A DNA stretch of 5,252 nucleotides, from contig JACAFT010000032.1 of NCBI GenBank assembly GCA_013378375.1, positions 1 to 5,252 of the forward strand. Reading direction: 5' to 3'. The position numbers were made by a program, and so were the translations under genes. Below are positions 1 to 5,252 of the stretch, in pieces; the stretch's first letter is position 1; each line of letters starts with the position of its first letter. The DNA is from UBA57 sp013378375 (GTDB lineage Archaea; Thermoproteota; Nitrososphaeria; Nitrososphaerales; UBA57). The notes under the pieces are model-generated. The model was given only the letters and a program-made list of their open reading frames with translations. It was not told the origin of the DNA and made no database searches.

Positions 1-3000
1 ATTACATTTACAGGACAAATTACTACGAGTGCAGCTTATGTTAGTCCTAGTTTTGCAGGATACACGATAAAACTCTGGGGAAACAGCGACCCAAATTCAA
101 ATCCATTTGTATATCAATTAACACCGATAGACCTAACTGATTCAAATGGTAATTATGAGATAACTTGGGAAGCTAACAGCACTATTACTCAAGTTTATGC
201 ACAATTTTCCCAAGTTACAATTGATAGTAATTGCGAAGGAGGTGACATTCCACTTAGTGGACATTGTATTACACGTTATCTTGCTGATAATTCTGATCTT
301 GTAATGCTTTCAATAACTGAATCTGGATCAGCATCAGCACCTCCACCAGCACCTCCACCAGCACCTCCACCACCCCCACCTGCTGCAGGACCCCAAGTTA
401 CAGCTTTATCATTGATAGTATCTCCACGTACTACAATTGAAAATAGTGTTGTAACTTTTAGTGGACAATTAACAGCCGATGGTTCTCAAGTTTATGGTGA
501 AACTATTGAAATTTATGATCATGACACAGGTAGTTTTGATGGTTCTGGAGATGATTTGATTGCTACTGTAACAACTAGTGCAGCAAATAATGGTTACAGT
601 AAAACATGGTCAACTGATTTTTGTAAAGACTCTGGAGAGAATCCTTGTACACTAGAAGTCTATGCACTATTCAAATCAACCAGTAACTATCATTCATCCC
701 ATTCTCAAATAATTACATTGACAATAGAACCAGAACCTGCAACTAAAATTATTACTAGACTTAGTTTGAACGATCTTCCTGAAAAAATTCTTAATGGTGA
801 GAAAGTTACATTTTCTGGAGAACTTACACGAGAAGATGGAACACCAATAAGTGATCAAAAAATTACGATATATGGTTGTAAAACCATTAATTGTAACGGT
901 TCTTTAGATGGGAGAGTTGGTAAAAATCTTGGTTATGATACAACAAGTTCAACAGGAGAATTTTCTCTAGAAGAAGCTGTTTACTCTAGAGACGCAAATG
1001 AAAATGATGTAATTTATATTCACGCGTATTACGCTGGCGATCCTAATTATCACTCAATTAGTTCTGCTTCTGGGTCTGTTCCACCAACAAAACAAATTGA
1101 ATTTATTATAGATAATGATCCTAGATTGACATTAATTTCATCTAAAACAATCTACAATCCTAACGATCTAGTCTCTCTTAATGGAGTTTGTAATCAATGT
1201 TCGAATATCGTTGTCTTTGATTTAATTAATCCACTAGGCAATACGGTTCAAAGAGGAAAATCTTTATTAGTAGATTCGGATAATTTCTACGAATTTAATG
1301 GAGCTCTTTTTAGTTTTGGATCTATGGATAATGAAACGTTTTCATTTGGAACATATCGTCTTGACGCTCAAGCATCAATCCTGGTTCCATGTGGTAATCT
1401 TCCAGTCGAAGAATGTGAAGACTCGGTACTAAAAAAATCAATTGAGATAGAATTCTTACCAGTATTACCAATTCCAACAACAATTACCCTTGACCAATTT
1501 GATGACCAATTTGAAACACGAGATAACGATATTTTGTTAAATGAAGGAGATCAGATTGTGTTTACAGGCAGACTTACACGAGACGATCGTGACGGAATGC
1601 ACTCTACACTCAATTTTGGTAAGCTGGAAATTTTTCTTAAAGAATGGGATGGTGTTCCGTTTGAAGAAAAATTAAGTTCTACATTTATTGACGACAATGG
1701 TAATTATAAGATAACTTGGGAAGCTAAATGTATTGATGTAACAGAAAATGTTAAAGTTGAAACTATACCCAAAGTATATCCTGATGGACGAATTGCTGAT
1801 AAAGACGATCCTTGTGAATTAGAACTTTTTATTGAATTTGAAGGGAATAATATCTTTAGTTCAATTAAGTGTTGTGAAAAATATAGATTTATTGTTCAGC
1901 GTCCACAACCTCCAGATCTTATTATAAATAAAAATATGAAACTTGGTGATGAGTTATTCTTTACTGTTAGAACTGAAAAACCACAAATGGATGTAATTCT
2001 ACAATTAATTAATCCCCACGGTATTGACGTTGCTACTTCAGATGGTTTAAGAACTGATTCGAGTGGAAATTTAAATATTGATAATAATAATTTCCCTGTT
2101 GATTTTCCTTCTACTTGTAGCAAAACTTTTCCATATGGCAAATATTCAATTCATGCCTATATAGGAACTTTAATCGATCCTGAAAGTAAATCTTACGCGA
2201 CAGATTTCATAACTATAACTGATGAGAATGGAGACATTCCTCCACCAAATATTGAAATTTTATCCTATAAACAAATAAACGGAACAAATTATTATTCAGT
2301 ACAAGTTGATATACGTATTTCCGAAACTTTATGTTCATTTGATCGTTTAGTTATTAACTTAGATTTACCAATTGAAGATATTAATGAAAATCTAGCCCAT
2401 CAAACTATACTTGATGGTTTTCATGGAGAAGTTCCTCCTGATCTTATGGCTCCTTTTACATTACCTTCTATACCTGTAGGAGAACACACATTTTTTATTG
2501 GAATTATAAATGGACTTGACGAAATAGTGTTACAGAAGAATTTCAGCTTTACTATAATAGAAGATCCAGATGCAGGAGGTTCTATGGACGGTCCAATGCC
2601 TGTACCTATACCACCTAAACCCAGTGAAGAAGAACCACCTAGAGAAGAACCACCTGGAGAAGGACCACCTAGAGAAGAACCACCTGGAGAAGGACAGCCT
2701 GAACAAGTTCCCCCAGAACCTCAAGAGCCACGTGAATCTGAAAGTCAGCCTATTGTAATATCATCAAATGAAGAATCATGTGAAGGTCAACAACAACTTA
2801 TTGACAGATGGATATGTATATTCGATCGAACATCAGCCACAGAGAGATTCTTAATAACCATATTATTTACTTCACTCCCATTCATTTATCGACGAATCAA
2901 GACAAAAGAAAAACCAGATGTATTAATCGGTTCTCCTATAGAAAATCATGCAATTGTAAGTACTAAAAACGCCGGATTGACAACCTTCTTATCATTACTT

Positions 3001-3663
3001 TATCAAACTTGTGTAGTAAATGAAAATAATATCAAAAAACCACAATTACAACTTATTTTTGACTCTTCAAATGATATAGATAAATCCCTAAACGACCTTC
3101 ATAACGACAAATTCCCATCTTCAAAATTTGATATTAAACACGGCCTTACATTACATTATAATAAAAAACAATTATTCAAACCTATTAGAACTCATAATAT
3201 TATCTTTACTACGAATCTATTAGACGACTTAATTTCATCTATTAAATTTGCAGGTCGTTCAAAGAGTGGTGATACATTAAAAACTAAACATAAATTAAAC
3301 AAAAAAATTTCAGATATAATAAAAAGTAAAAAAATTATTTTATTAATTGATACTGACCAAATTATTAAAGCTTCTGGAGTCGGTAAGGTAATGCAAGATA
3401 AAGATTCCCTTGTTAATCTTGATACGAATTACAGTCAATTTATTAGTCAATTACGTGAATATTCTATACCGCTTTGTATTGTTTTTACAAAATCTGATTT
3501 AACATCTCTTGATAATGATAATTTGTTTAAACACCTTCCAGATACATATTCAATTATACGAAATATTGATACTTCTCTACTTGTCACAAGAAGTGAAGTA
3601 ACTTTTCCATTTGATTACAATAATAATGCTTATGAAGAAATTATAACTTGGTTGAAATCTTAA
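1..3663 (+). CDS. Large Ig-like surface protein with one membrane segment and cytoplasmic GTPase-like domain (5' partial)
   Basis: The frame is open from base 1, giving 1220 visible residues; the ATG at 304 lies inside the gene and the true start is off the left edge. About seven beta-rich modules follow each other (roughly residues 1-105, 132-243, 247-360, 364-488, 493-633, 639-740, 751-854). Several carry a VTFSGxLT-type strand and a Y-A-G-D-x-N-Y-type end typical of bacterial Ig-like (Big_3-type) repeats; modules 4 and 6 share LINPxG and YGxYxxxA motifs. Short-range Cys pairs and N-x-S/T sequons suggest an extracellular location. A Pro-rich linker (113-131) and a Pro/Glu stalk (856-915) separate blocks. 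Residues 950-963 form a short hydrophobic segment followed by RR and Lys residues, placing the C-terminus inside the cell. Residues 964-1220 resemble a small GTPase: degenerate P-loop (NAGLTTFL, 990-997) and an intact TKSD motif (1163-1166). Gene reality is certain; the GTPase relationship is probable; the function is unknown. Confidence 0.9.
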   Translation: MTFTGQITTSAAYVSPSFAGYTIKLWGNSDPNSNPFVYQLTPIDLTDSNGNYEITWEANSTITQVYAQFSQVTIDSNCEGGDIPLSGHCITRYLADNSDLVMLSITESGSASAPPPAPPPAPPPPPPAAGPQVTALSLIVSPRTTIENSVVTFSGQLTADGSQVYGETIEIYDHDTGSFDGSGDDLIATVTTSAANNGYSKTWSTDFCKDSGENPCTLEVYALFKSTSNYHSSHSQIITLTIEPEPATKIITRLSLNDLPEKILNGEKVTFSGELTREDGTPISDQKITIYGCKTINCNGSLDGRVGKNLGYDTTSSTGEFSLEEAVYSRDANENDVIYIHAYYAGDPNYHSISSASGSVPPTKQIEFIIDNDPRLTLISSKTIYNPNDLVSLNGVCNQCSNIVVFDLINPLGNTVQRGKSLLVDSDNFYEFNGALFSFGSMDNETFSFGTYRLDAQASILVPCGNLPVEECEDSVLKKSIEIEFLPVLPIPTTITLDQFDDQFETRDNDILLNEGDQIVFTGRLTRDDRDGMHSTLNFGKLEIFLKEWDGVPFEEKLSSTFIDDNGNYKITWEAKCIDVTENVKVETIPKVYPDGRIADKDDPCELELFIEFEGNNIFSSIKCCEKYRFIVQRPQPPDLIINKNMKLGDELFFTVRTEKPQMDVILQLINPHGIDVATSDGLRTDSSGNLNIDNNNFPVDFPSTCSKTFPYGKYSIHAYIGTLIDPESKSYATDFITITDENGDIPPPNIEILSYKQINGTNYYSVQVDIRISETLCSFDRLVINLDLPIEDINENLAHQTILDGFHGEVPPDLMAPFTLPSIPVGEHTFFIGIINGLDEIVLQKNFSFTIIEDPDAGGSMDGPMPVPIPPKPSEEEPPREEPPGEGPPREEPPGEGQPEQVPPEPQEPRESESQPIVISSNEESCEGQQQLIDRWICIFDRTSATERFLITILFTSLPFIYRRIKTKEKPDVLIGSPIENHAIVSTKNAGLTTFLSLLYQTCVVNENNIKKPQLQLIFDSSNDIDKSLNDLHNDKFPSSKFDIKHGLTLHYNKKQLFKPIRTHNIIFTTNLLDDLISSIKFAGRSKSGDTLKTKHKLNKKISDIIKSKKIILLIDTDQIIKASGVGKVMQDKDSLVNLDTNYSQFISQLREYSIPLCIVFTKSDLTSLDNDNLFKHLPDTYSIIRNIDTSLLVTRSEVTFPFDYNNNAYEEIITWLKS
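145..176 (+). repeat. In-frame direct repeat copy A (NGNYEITWEA)
   Basis: This 32-bp stretch matches bases 1696-1727 at 31 of 32 positions. It lies in the first visible Ig-like module and encodes NGNYEITWEA, a strand motif that recurs in module 5. The identity at DNA level, including third codon positions, far exceeds that between the flanking parts of the two modules. Confidence 0.85.
337..393 (+). repeat. Proline-rich linker with three tandem 12-bp units
   Basis: Bases 337-372 are three perfect copies of gcacctccacca, each encoding Ala-Pro-Pro-Pro. They are followed by a C-rich stretch encoding further prolines and Ala-Ala-Gly-Pro. The segment joins Ig-like modules 1 and 2 and would form a stiff, extended linker. 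In-frame 12-bp units allow length change without a frameshift. Confidence 0.9.
1491..1514 (+). repeat. 12-bp perfect tandem duplication
   Basis: tgaccaatttga occurs twice back to back, producing the local peptide repeat DQFDDQFE at the start of Ig-like module 5. It is in frame and looks like a recent small duplication by replication slippage. Confidence 0.8.
1696..1727 (+). repeat. In-frame direct repeat copy B (NGNYKITWEA)
   Basis: This is the second copy of the 32-bp repeat at 145-176, with a single g-to-a difference that changes Glu to Lys. The offset is 1551 bp, a multiple of three, so both copies encode the same strand motif in the same frame. Confidence 0.85.
2626..2700 (+). repeat. 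Pro/Glu stalk with 30-bp tandem repeat
   Basis: Bases 2641-2670 and 2671-2700 are adjacent 30-bp units identical at 28 of 30 positions, encoding REEPPGEG followed by PP or QP. A partial unit (EEEPP) precedes them. The repeat is the core of a longer Pro/Glu-rich region (about 2566-2745) between the last Ig-like module and the membrane segment, as expected for an acidic, extended stalk holding the ectodomain off the membrane. Confidence 0.9.
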
Positions 3664-3688
3664 TACACATAAAATTATTGGTATAACA

Positions 3689-4066
3689 TTGATTACCATA
3701 ATTGCAATCGCTTTAGGTGGTGCATTAGGAGCACTATTTAGATACTTTTTAGGAAATCAAATTTCAATTATATTTGGCACGAATTTTCCTTGGAGTATAT
3801 TAATTATTAACATAATTGGTTCATTTTTGATGGGCATGACAATTGAAAGCTTTAATTTATTTTCAATATCCAATGAACCCACACAAAAATTTTTAACAAT
3901 TGGAATTCTTGGAGCATTTACTACATTCAGTACATTTTCATTAGATGTACTAGACCTTGTGATGAAAAATAGAATATCAGATGCGTTCATTTACATTTTT
4001 GCATCAGTTATTTTAGCTGTTGGTTTCTTGTTTCTTGGTATTCAATTTATAAAATTTTTTAGCTGA
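3689..4066 (+). CDS. crcB: Fluoride ion channel/exporter CrcB (Fluc)
   Basis: This 125-residue membrane protein is a typical single-domain Fluc/CrcB, which forms an antiparallel dimer in the cytoplasmic membrane and lets toxic F- leave the cell. The family signatures are all present: GGALGALFRY near the N-terminus, Asn41 in the NIIGSFLMG segment, and GAFTTFSTFS with Phe80 and Phe83, the phenylalanines that line the two pores. Four hydrophobic segments are visible (about 1-21, 34-52, 67-92 with a polar break at the TTFSTFS turn, and 97-123). No ATG fits: TTG at 3689 places the N-terminus exactly where the family begins. The upstream gene ends 25 bases before it. No Shine-Dalgarno is seen. It could be read through from the surface-protein gene or have its own weak promoter; no functional link to that gene is evident. 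Confidence 0.95.
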   Translation: MITIIAIALGGALGALFRYFLGNQISIIFGTNFPWSILIINIIGSFLMGMTIESFNLFSISNEPTQKFLTIGILGAFTTFSTFSLDVLDLVMKNRISDAFIYIFASVILAVGFLFLGIQFIKFFS

Positions 4067-4086
4067 TTCAAATTATTCTAACAAAC

Positions 4087-4094
4087 TTTATATT
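4087..4094 (+). promoter_or_regulatory. Archaeal TATA box, probable leaderless promoter of the TenA/PqqC-like gene
   Basis: TTTATATT is centred about 27 bases upstream of the ATG at 4118, the usual distance from an archaeal TATA box to the transcription start. Transcription would therefore begin at or within a base or two of the ATG, giving a leaderless mRNA, which agrees with the absence of a Shine-Dalgarno motif. An A-rich stretch (acaaac) just upstream could act as BRE. The surrounding DNA is very AT-rich, so chance matches are possible. Confidence 0.5.
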
Positions 4095-4117
4095 AAATTT
4101 AAAATTACACGTATAAT

Positions 4118-4825
4118 ATGCAAATCCCACAGTATGATGACACAAAATCAAATTTATTTAATGAAATATTAGCTGCTGGAAAGCAAAGATATCCAAACGA
4201 GCATCCATGGCAAGAACTTTTCCTTACTGGAAAACTTTCACAGGATCAATTAAAAGTTTGGGCACAAAATCGTTACTATTTCCATGCAGGGATTCCAGCG
4301 AAAGACGCAAACGTATTTGCAAAATTACCTGATGATAAAGACGCAAAAAGTATGTGGCTGGAGAAATTGCAAGAGGAGGCAGGATCTGATGATGAACAAT
4401 CTCATCCAGATATGTTTTTAGATTTCTGCGAAGGTTTAGGATTAACCCGAGACGAAGTTACCAACGCAAAAGTCTTTGCACCGATAAAGATAGCAGTAGA
4501 TGCTTACACACATGCTGCACGAATACACCCGTTTCAATGGGGTGTGGGTGCTTCAGTCAGTGAGTATACTGTTCCATATAAAATGGCCAGAATGTTAAAG
4601 GCGTTTAAGGAACATTATTCATACATTCCTGAAAACTCACTTCACTTTTGGAGTGCTCACCAGGAAGCAGATGAAGTCCACGGAAATATTATGATAAATC
4701 TTATCGAAAAATATGGGCAAACTGAAGCAGACAAAGATTTACTTATGGATGGCTATATGTTCAAACTCGATTTACACCGTATAATGTTGGATACCATTCA
4801 TTACGAAACCGTAGTTACAAAGTAA
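4118..4825 (+). CDS. TenA/PqqC-superfamily protein, candidate heme-oxygenase-fold diiron oxidase (CADD-like)
   Basis: This is a 235-residue, all-helical soluble protein with no signal peptide. EHPW (28-31), QNRYYFHAGIP (50-60) and the C-terminal HxxxDxxH pattern place it in the TenA/PqqC superfamily. His181, Asp185 and His188 form H-x3-D-x2-H; Glu149 lies 32 residues before His181, the spacing between Glu142 and His174 in chlamydial CADD, a diiron protein. Glu86 or Glu87 plus His96 can supply the remaining ligands, although this segment is about three residues longer than the E-x6-H of CADD. A metal-dependent oxidase is therefore more likely than a thiaminase (TenA) or metal-free PqqC. CADD-like proteins make 4-aminobenzoate; whether this one does is unknown. 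The ATG is favoured by a TATA box 27 bases upstream. The next gene starts 12 bases after the stop, suggesting co-transcription. Superfamily assignment is firm; substrate and metal are inferred. Confidence 0.88.
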   Translation: MQIPQYDDTKSNLFNEILAAGKQRYPNEHPWQELFLTGKLSQDQLKVWAQNRYYFHAGIPAKDANVFAKLPDDKDAKSMWLEKLQEEAGSDDEQSHPDMFLDFCEGLGLTRDEVTNAKVFAPIKIAVDAYTHAARIHPFQWGVGASVSEYTVPYKMARMLKAFKEHYSYIPENSLHFWSAHQEADEVHGNIMINLIEKYGQTEADKDLLMDGYMFKLDLHRIMLDTIHYETVVTK

Positions 4826-4837
4826 ACCTGAATCAAT

Positions 4838-5252
4838 TTGTCAACTACAAACGACAGCAACATTAGTGGTAAAGTTACTATATATGGCACTGTTGAAGTT
4901 GAAGAATTTGAACCATGGCAAAAAAAATTCGAAGAACATTATCCAAACATCCAATTAAATTTTAATCGCAGGTATGTTTATGGAACTCCTCCACCTATGG
5001 CACAAGCCGTTATGGATGAGACTAAAAAAGGACAAGACACAGCAGACGTATTAATTGCATCCACTGCACCGATATTACAAATGGAAAATCTAGGAATACT
5101 TTCTCCACATAATTTTGACAACTCAATCTTGTCAAAATACAAACATTATAACGACTATTGGATTTCTGTTCTAGCCATTCCTACCGTACAAATGTACAAT
5201 CCAGAAGCAATTGACGAATCTGATTTACCAAAAGAAGCTCTTGATCTTACAG
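4838..5252 (+). CDS. Periplasmic-binding-protein-type solute-binding protein (Fe3+/AfuA-like), no signal peptide (3' partial)
   Basis: The frame is open to the right edge, giving 138 residues of what is normally a protein of about 300-350. It reads like lobe 1 of a type 2 periplasmic binding protein: KVTIYGT (12-18), then EFEPWQKKFEEHYPNI (23-38), GQDTADVLIAS (65-75) and a WISVLAIPTVQMYNP segment (108-122), matching the order in iron(III) and related ABC-transporter binding proteins. An in-frame TGA at 4829-4831 limits the N-terminus, and TTG at 4838 is the only plausible start before the first core strand. That leaves about 11 residues ahead of the fold, polar and without a hydrophobic or lipobox segment, so the product is probably cytoplasmic. 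It starts 12 bases after the TenA/PqqC-like stop and is likely co-transcribed and translationally linked. The ligand cannot be told from this fragment; transporter subunits, if any, lie beyond the edge. Confidence 0.82.
   Translation, partial: MSTTNDSNISGKVTIYGTVEVEEFEPWQKKFEEHYPNIQLNFNRRYVYGTPPPMAQAVMDETKKGQDTADVLIASTAPILQMENLGILSPHNFDNSILSKYKHYNDYWISVLAIPTVQMYNPEAIDESDLPKEALDLT

Noticed and set aside
304..306. ATG at 304 as the start of the large surface protein
   Set aside because: The same frame is open to base 1 and encodes another Ig-like module (ITFTGQIT, NGNYEITWEA) matching later modules, so the ATG is an internal Met.
1896..2141. Minus-strand open frame inside Ig-like module 6
   Set aside because: It is antisense to a well-supported coding region, shows no recognisable motif and has no promoter or ribosome site.
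2530..2758. Repeat-rich reading frames on both strands across the Pro/Glu stalk (HLEKNHLEKD on +, FSRWFFSRW on -)
   Set aside because: They are off-frame readings of the 30-bp repeat in the surface protein gene; their periodicity comes from the DNA repeat and they have no start context or family resemblance.
3659..3666. TATA-like cttaatac about 25 bases before the crcB TTG start
   Set aside because: The spacing would suit a leaderless promoter, but the match is weak and it overlaps the stop codon of the preceding gene in AT-rich DNA.
3664..3688. Fluoride riboswitch ahead of crcB
   Set aside because: Only 25 bases separate the genes and none of the conserved fluoride-riboswitch (crcB motif) sequence or pairing is visible.
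3757..3990. Minus-strand open frame inside crcB
   Set aside because: It is a shadow of the crcB gene, whose family motifs are unmistakable on the + strand.
4055..4060. T6 run at the end of crcB as an archaeal oligo-T terminator
   Set aside because: It lies within the coding sequence before the stop codon, is short, and similar runs occur throughout this AT-rich window.

Overview
The window is AT-rich, and everything recognisable in it lies on the + strand in a compact head-to-tail layout with gaps of 25, 51 and 12 bases. The best fit is a mesophilic archaeon of the Nitrososphaerota (Thaumarchaeota), probably a Nitrosopumilus-like ammonia oxidiser. The pointers are a TATA-like box about 27 bases ahead of an ATG with no ribosome binding site (leaderless style), TTG starts, the lack of Shine-Dalgarno motifs, and a very long multi-domain Ig-like surface protein. 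This assignment is inference from style and gene content, because the window holds no rRNA or other phylogenetic marker.

Layout. (1) Bases 1-3663: the 3' part of a very large surface protein gene, open through the left edge, so the ATG at 304 is internal. It encodes about seven beta-rich Ig-like modules with short-range cysteine pairs, a proline-rich linker, a Pro/Glu stalk built from a 30-bp repeat, one membrane segment, and a cytoplasmic domain of about 255 residues that resembles a small GTPase with a degenerate P-loop. (2) Bases 3689-4066: a CrcB/Fluc fluoride channel with a TTG start. (3) Bases 4118-4825: a TenA/PqqC-superfamily (heme-oxygenase fold) protein with a full set of candidate diiron ligands, preceded by a likely leaderless promoter. 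(4) Bases 4838 to the right edge: the start of a periplasmic-binding-protein-type (Fe3+/AfuA-like) solute-binding protein. It begins with TTG 12 bases after the previous stop and has no room for a signal peptide.

How they work together. CrcB is a housekeeping fluoride exporter with no obvious link to its neighbours. The TenA/PqqC-like gene and the binding-protein gene look like a co-transcribed pair, and a cytoplasmic binding protein beside a probable metal-dependent oxidase is the more unusual pairing. The most unusual object is the first gene, a predicted one-pass surface protein joining an Ig-like exterior to a GTPase-like interior. It could be a transmembrane signalling or anchoring protein, but no function is established from the sequence.
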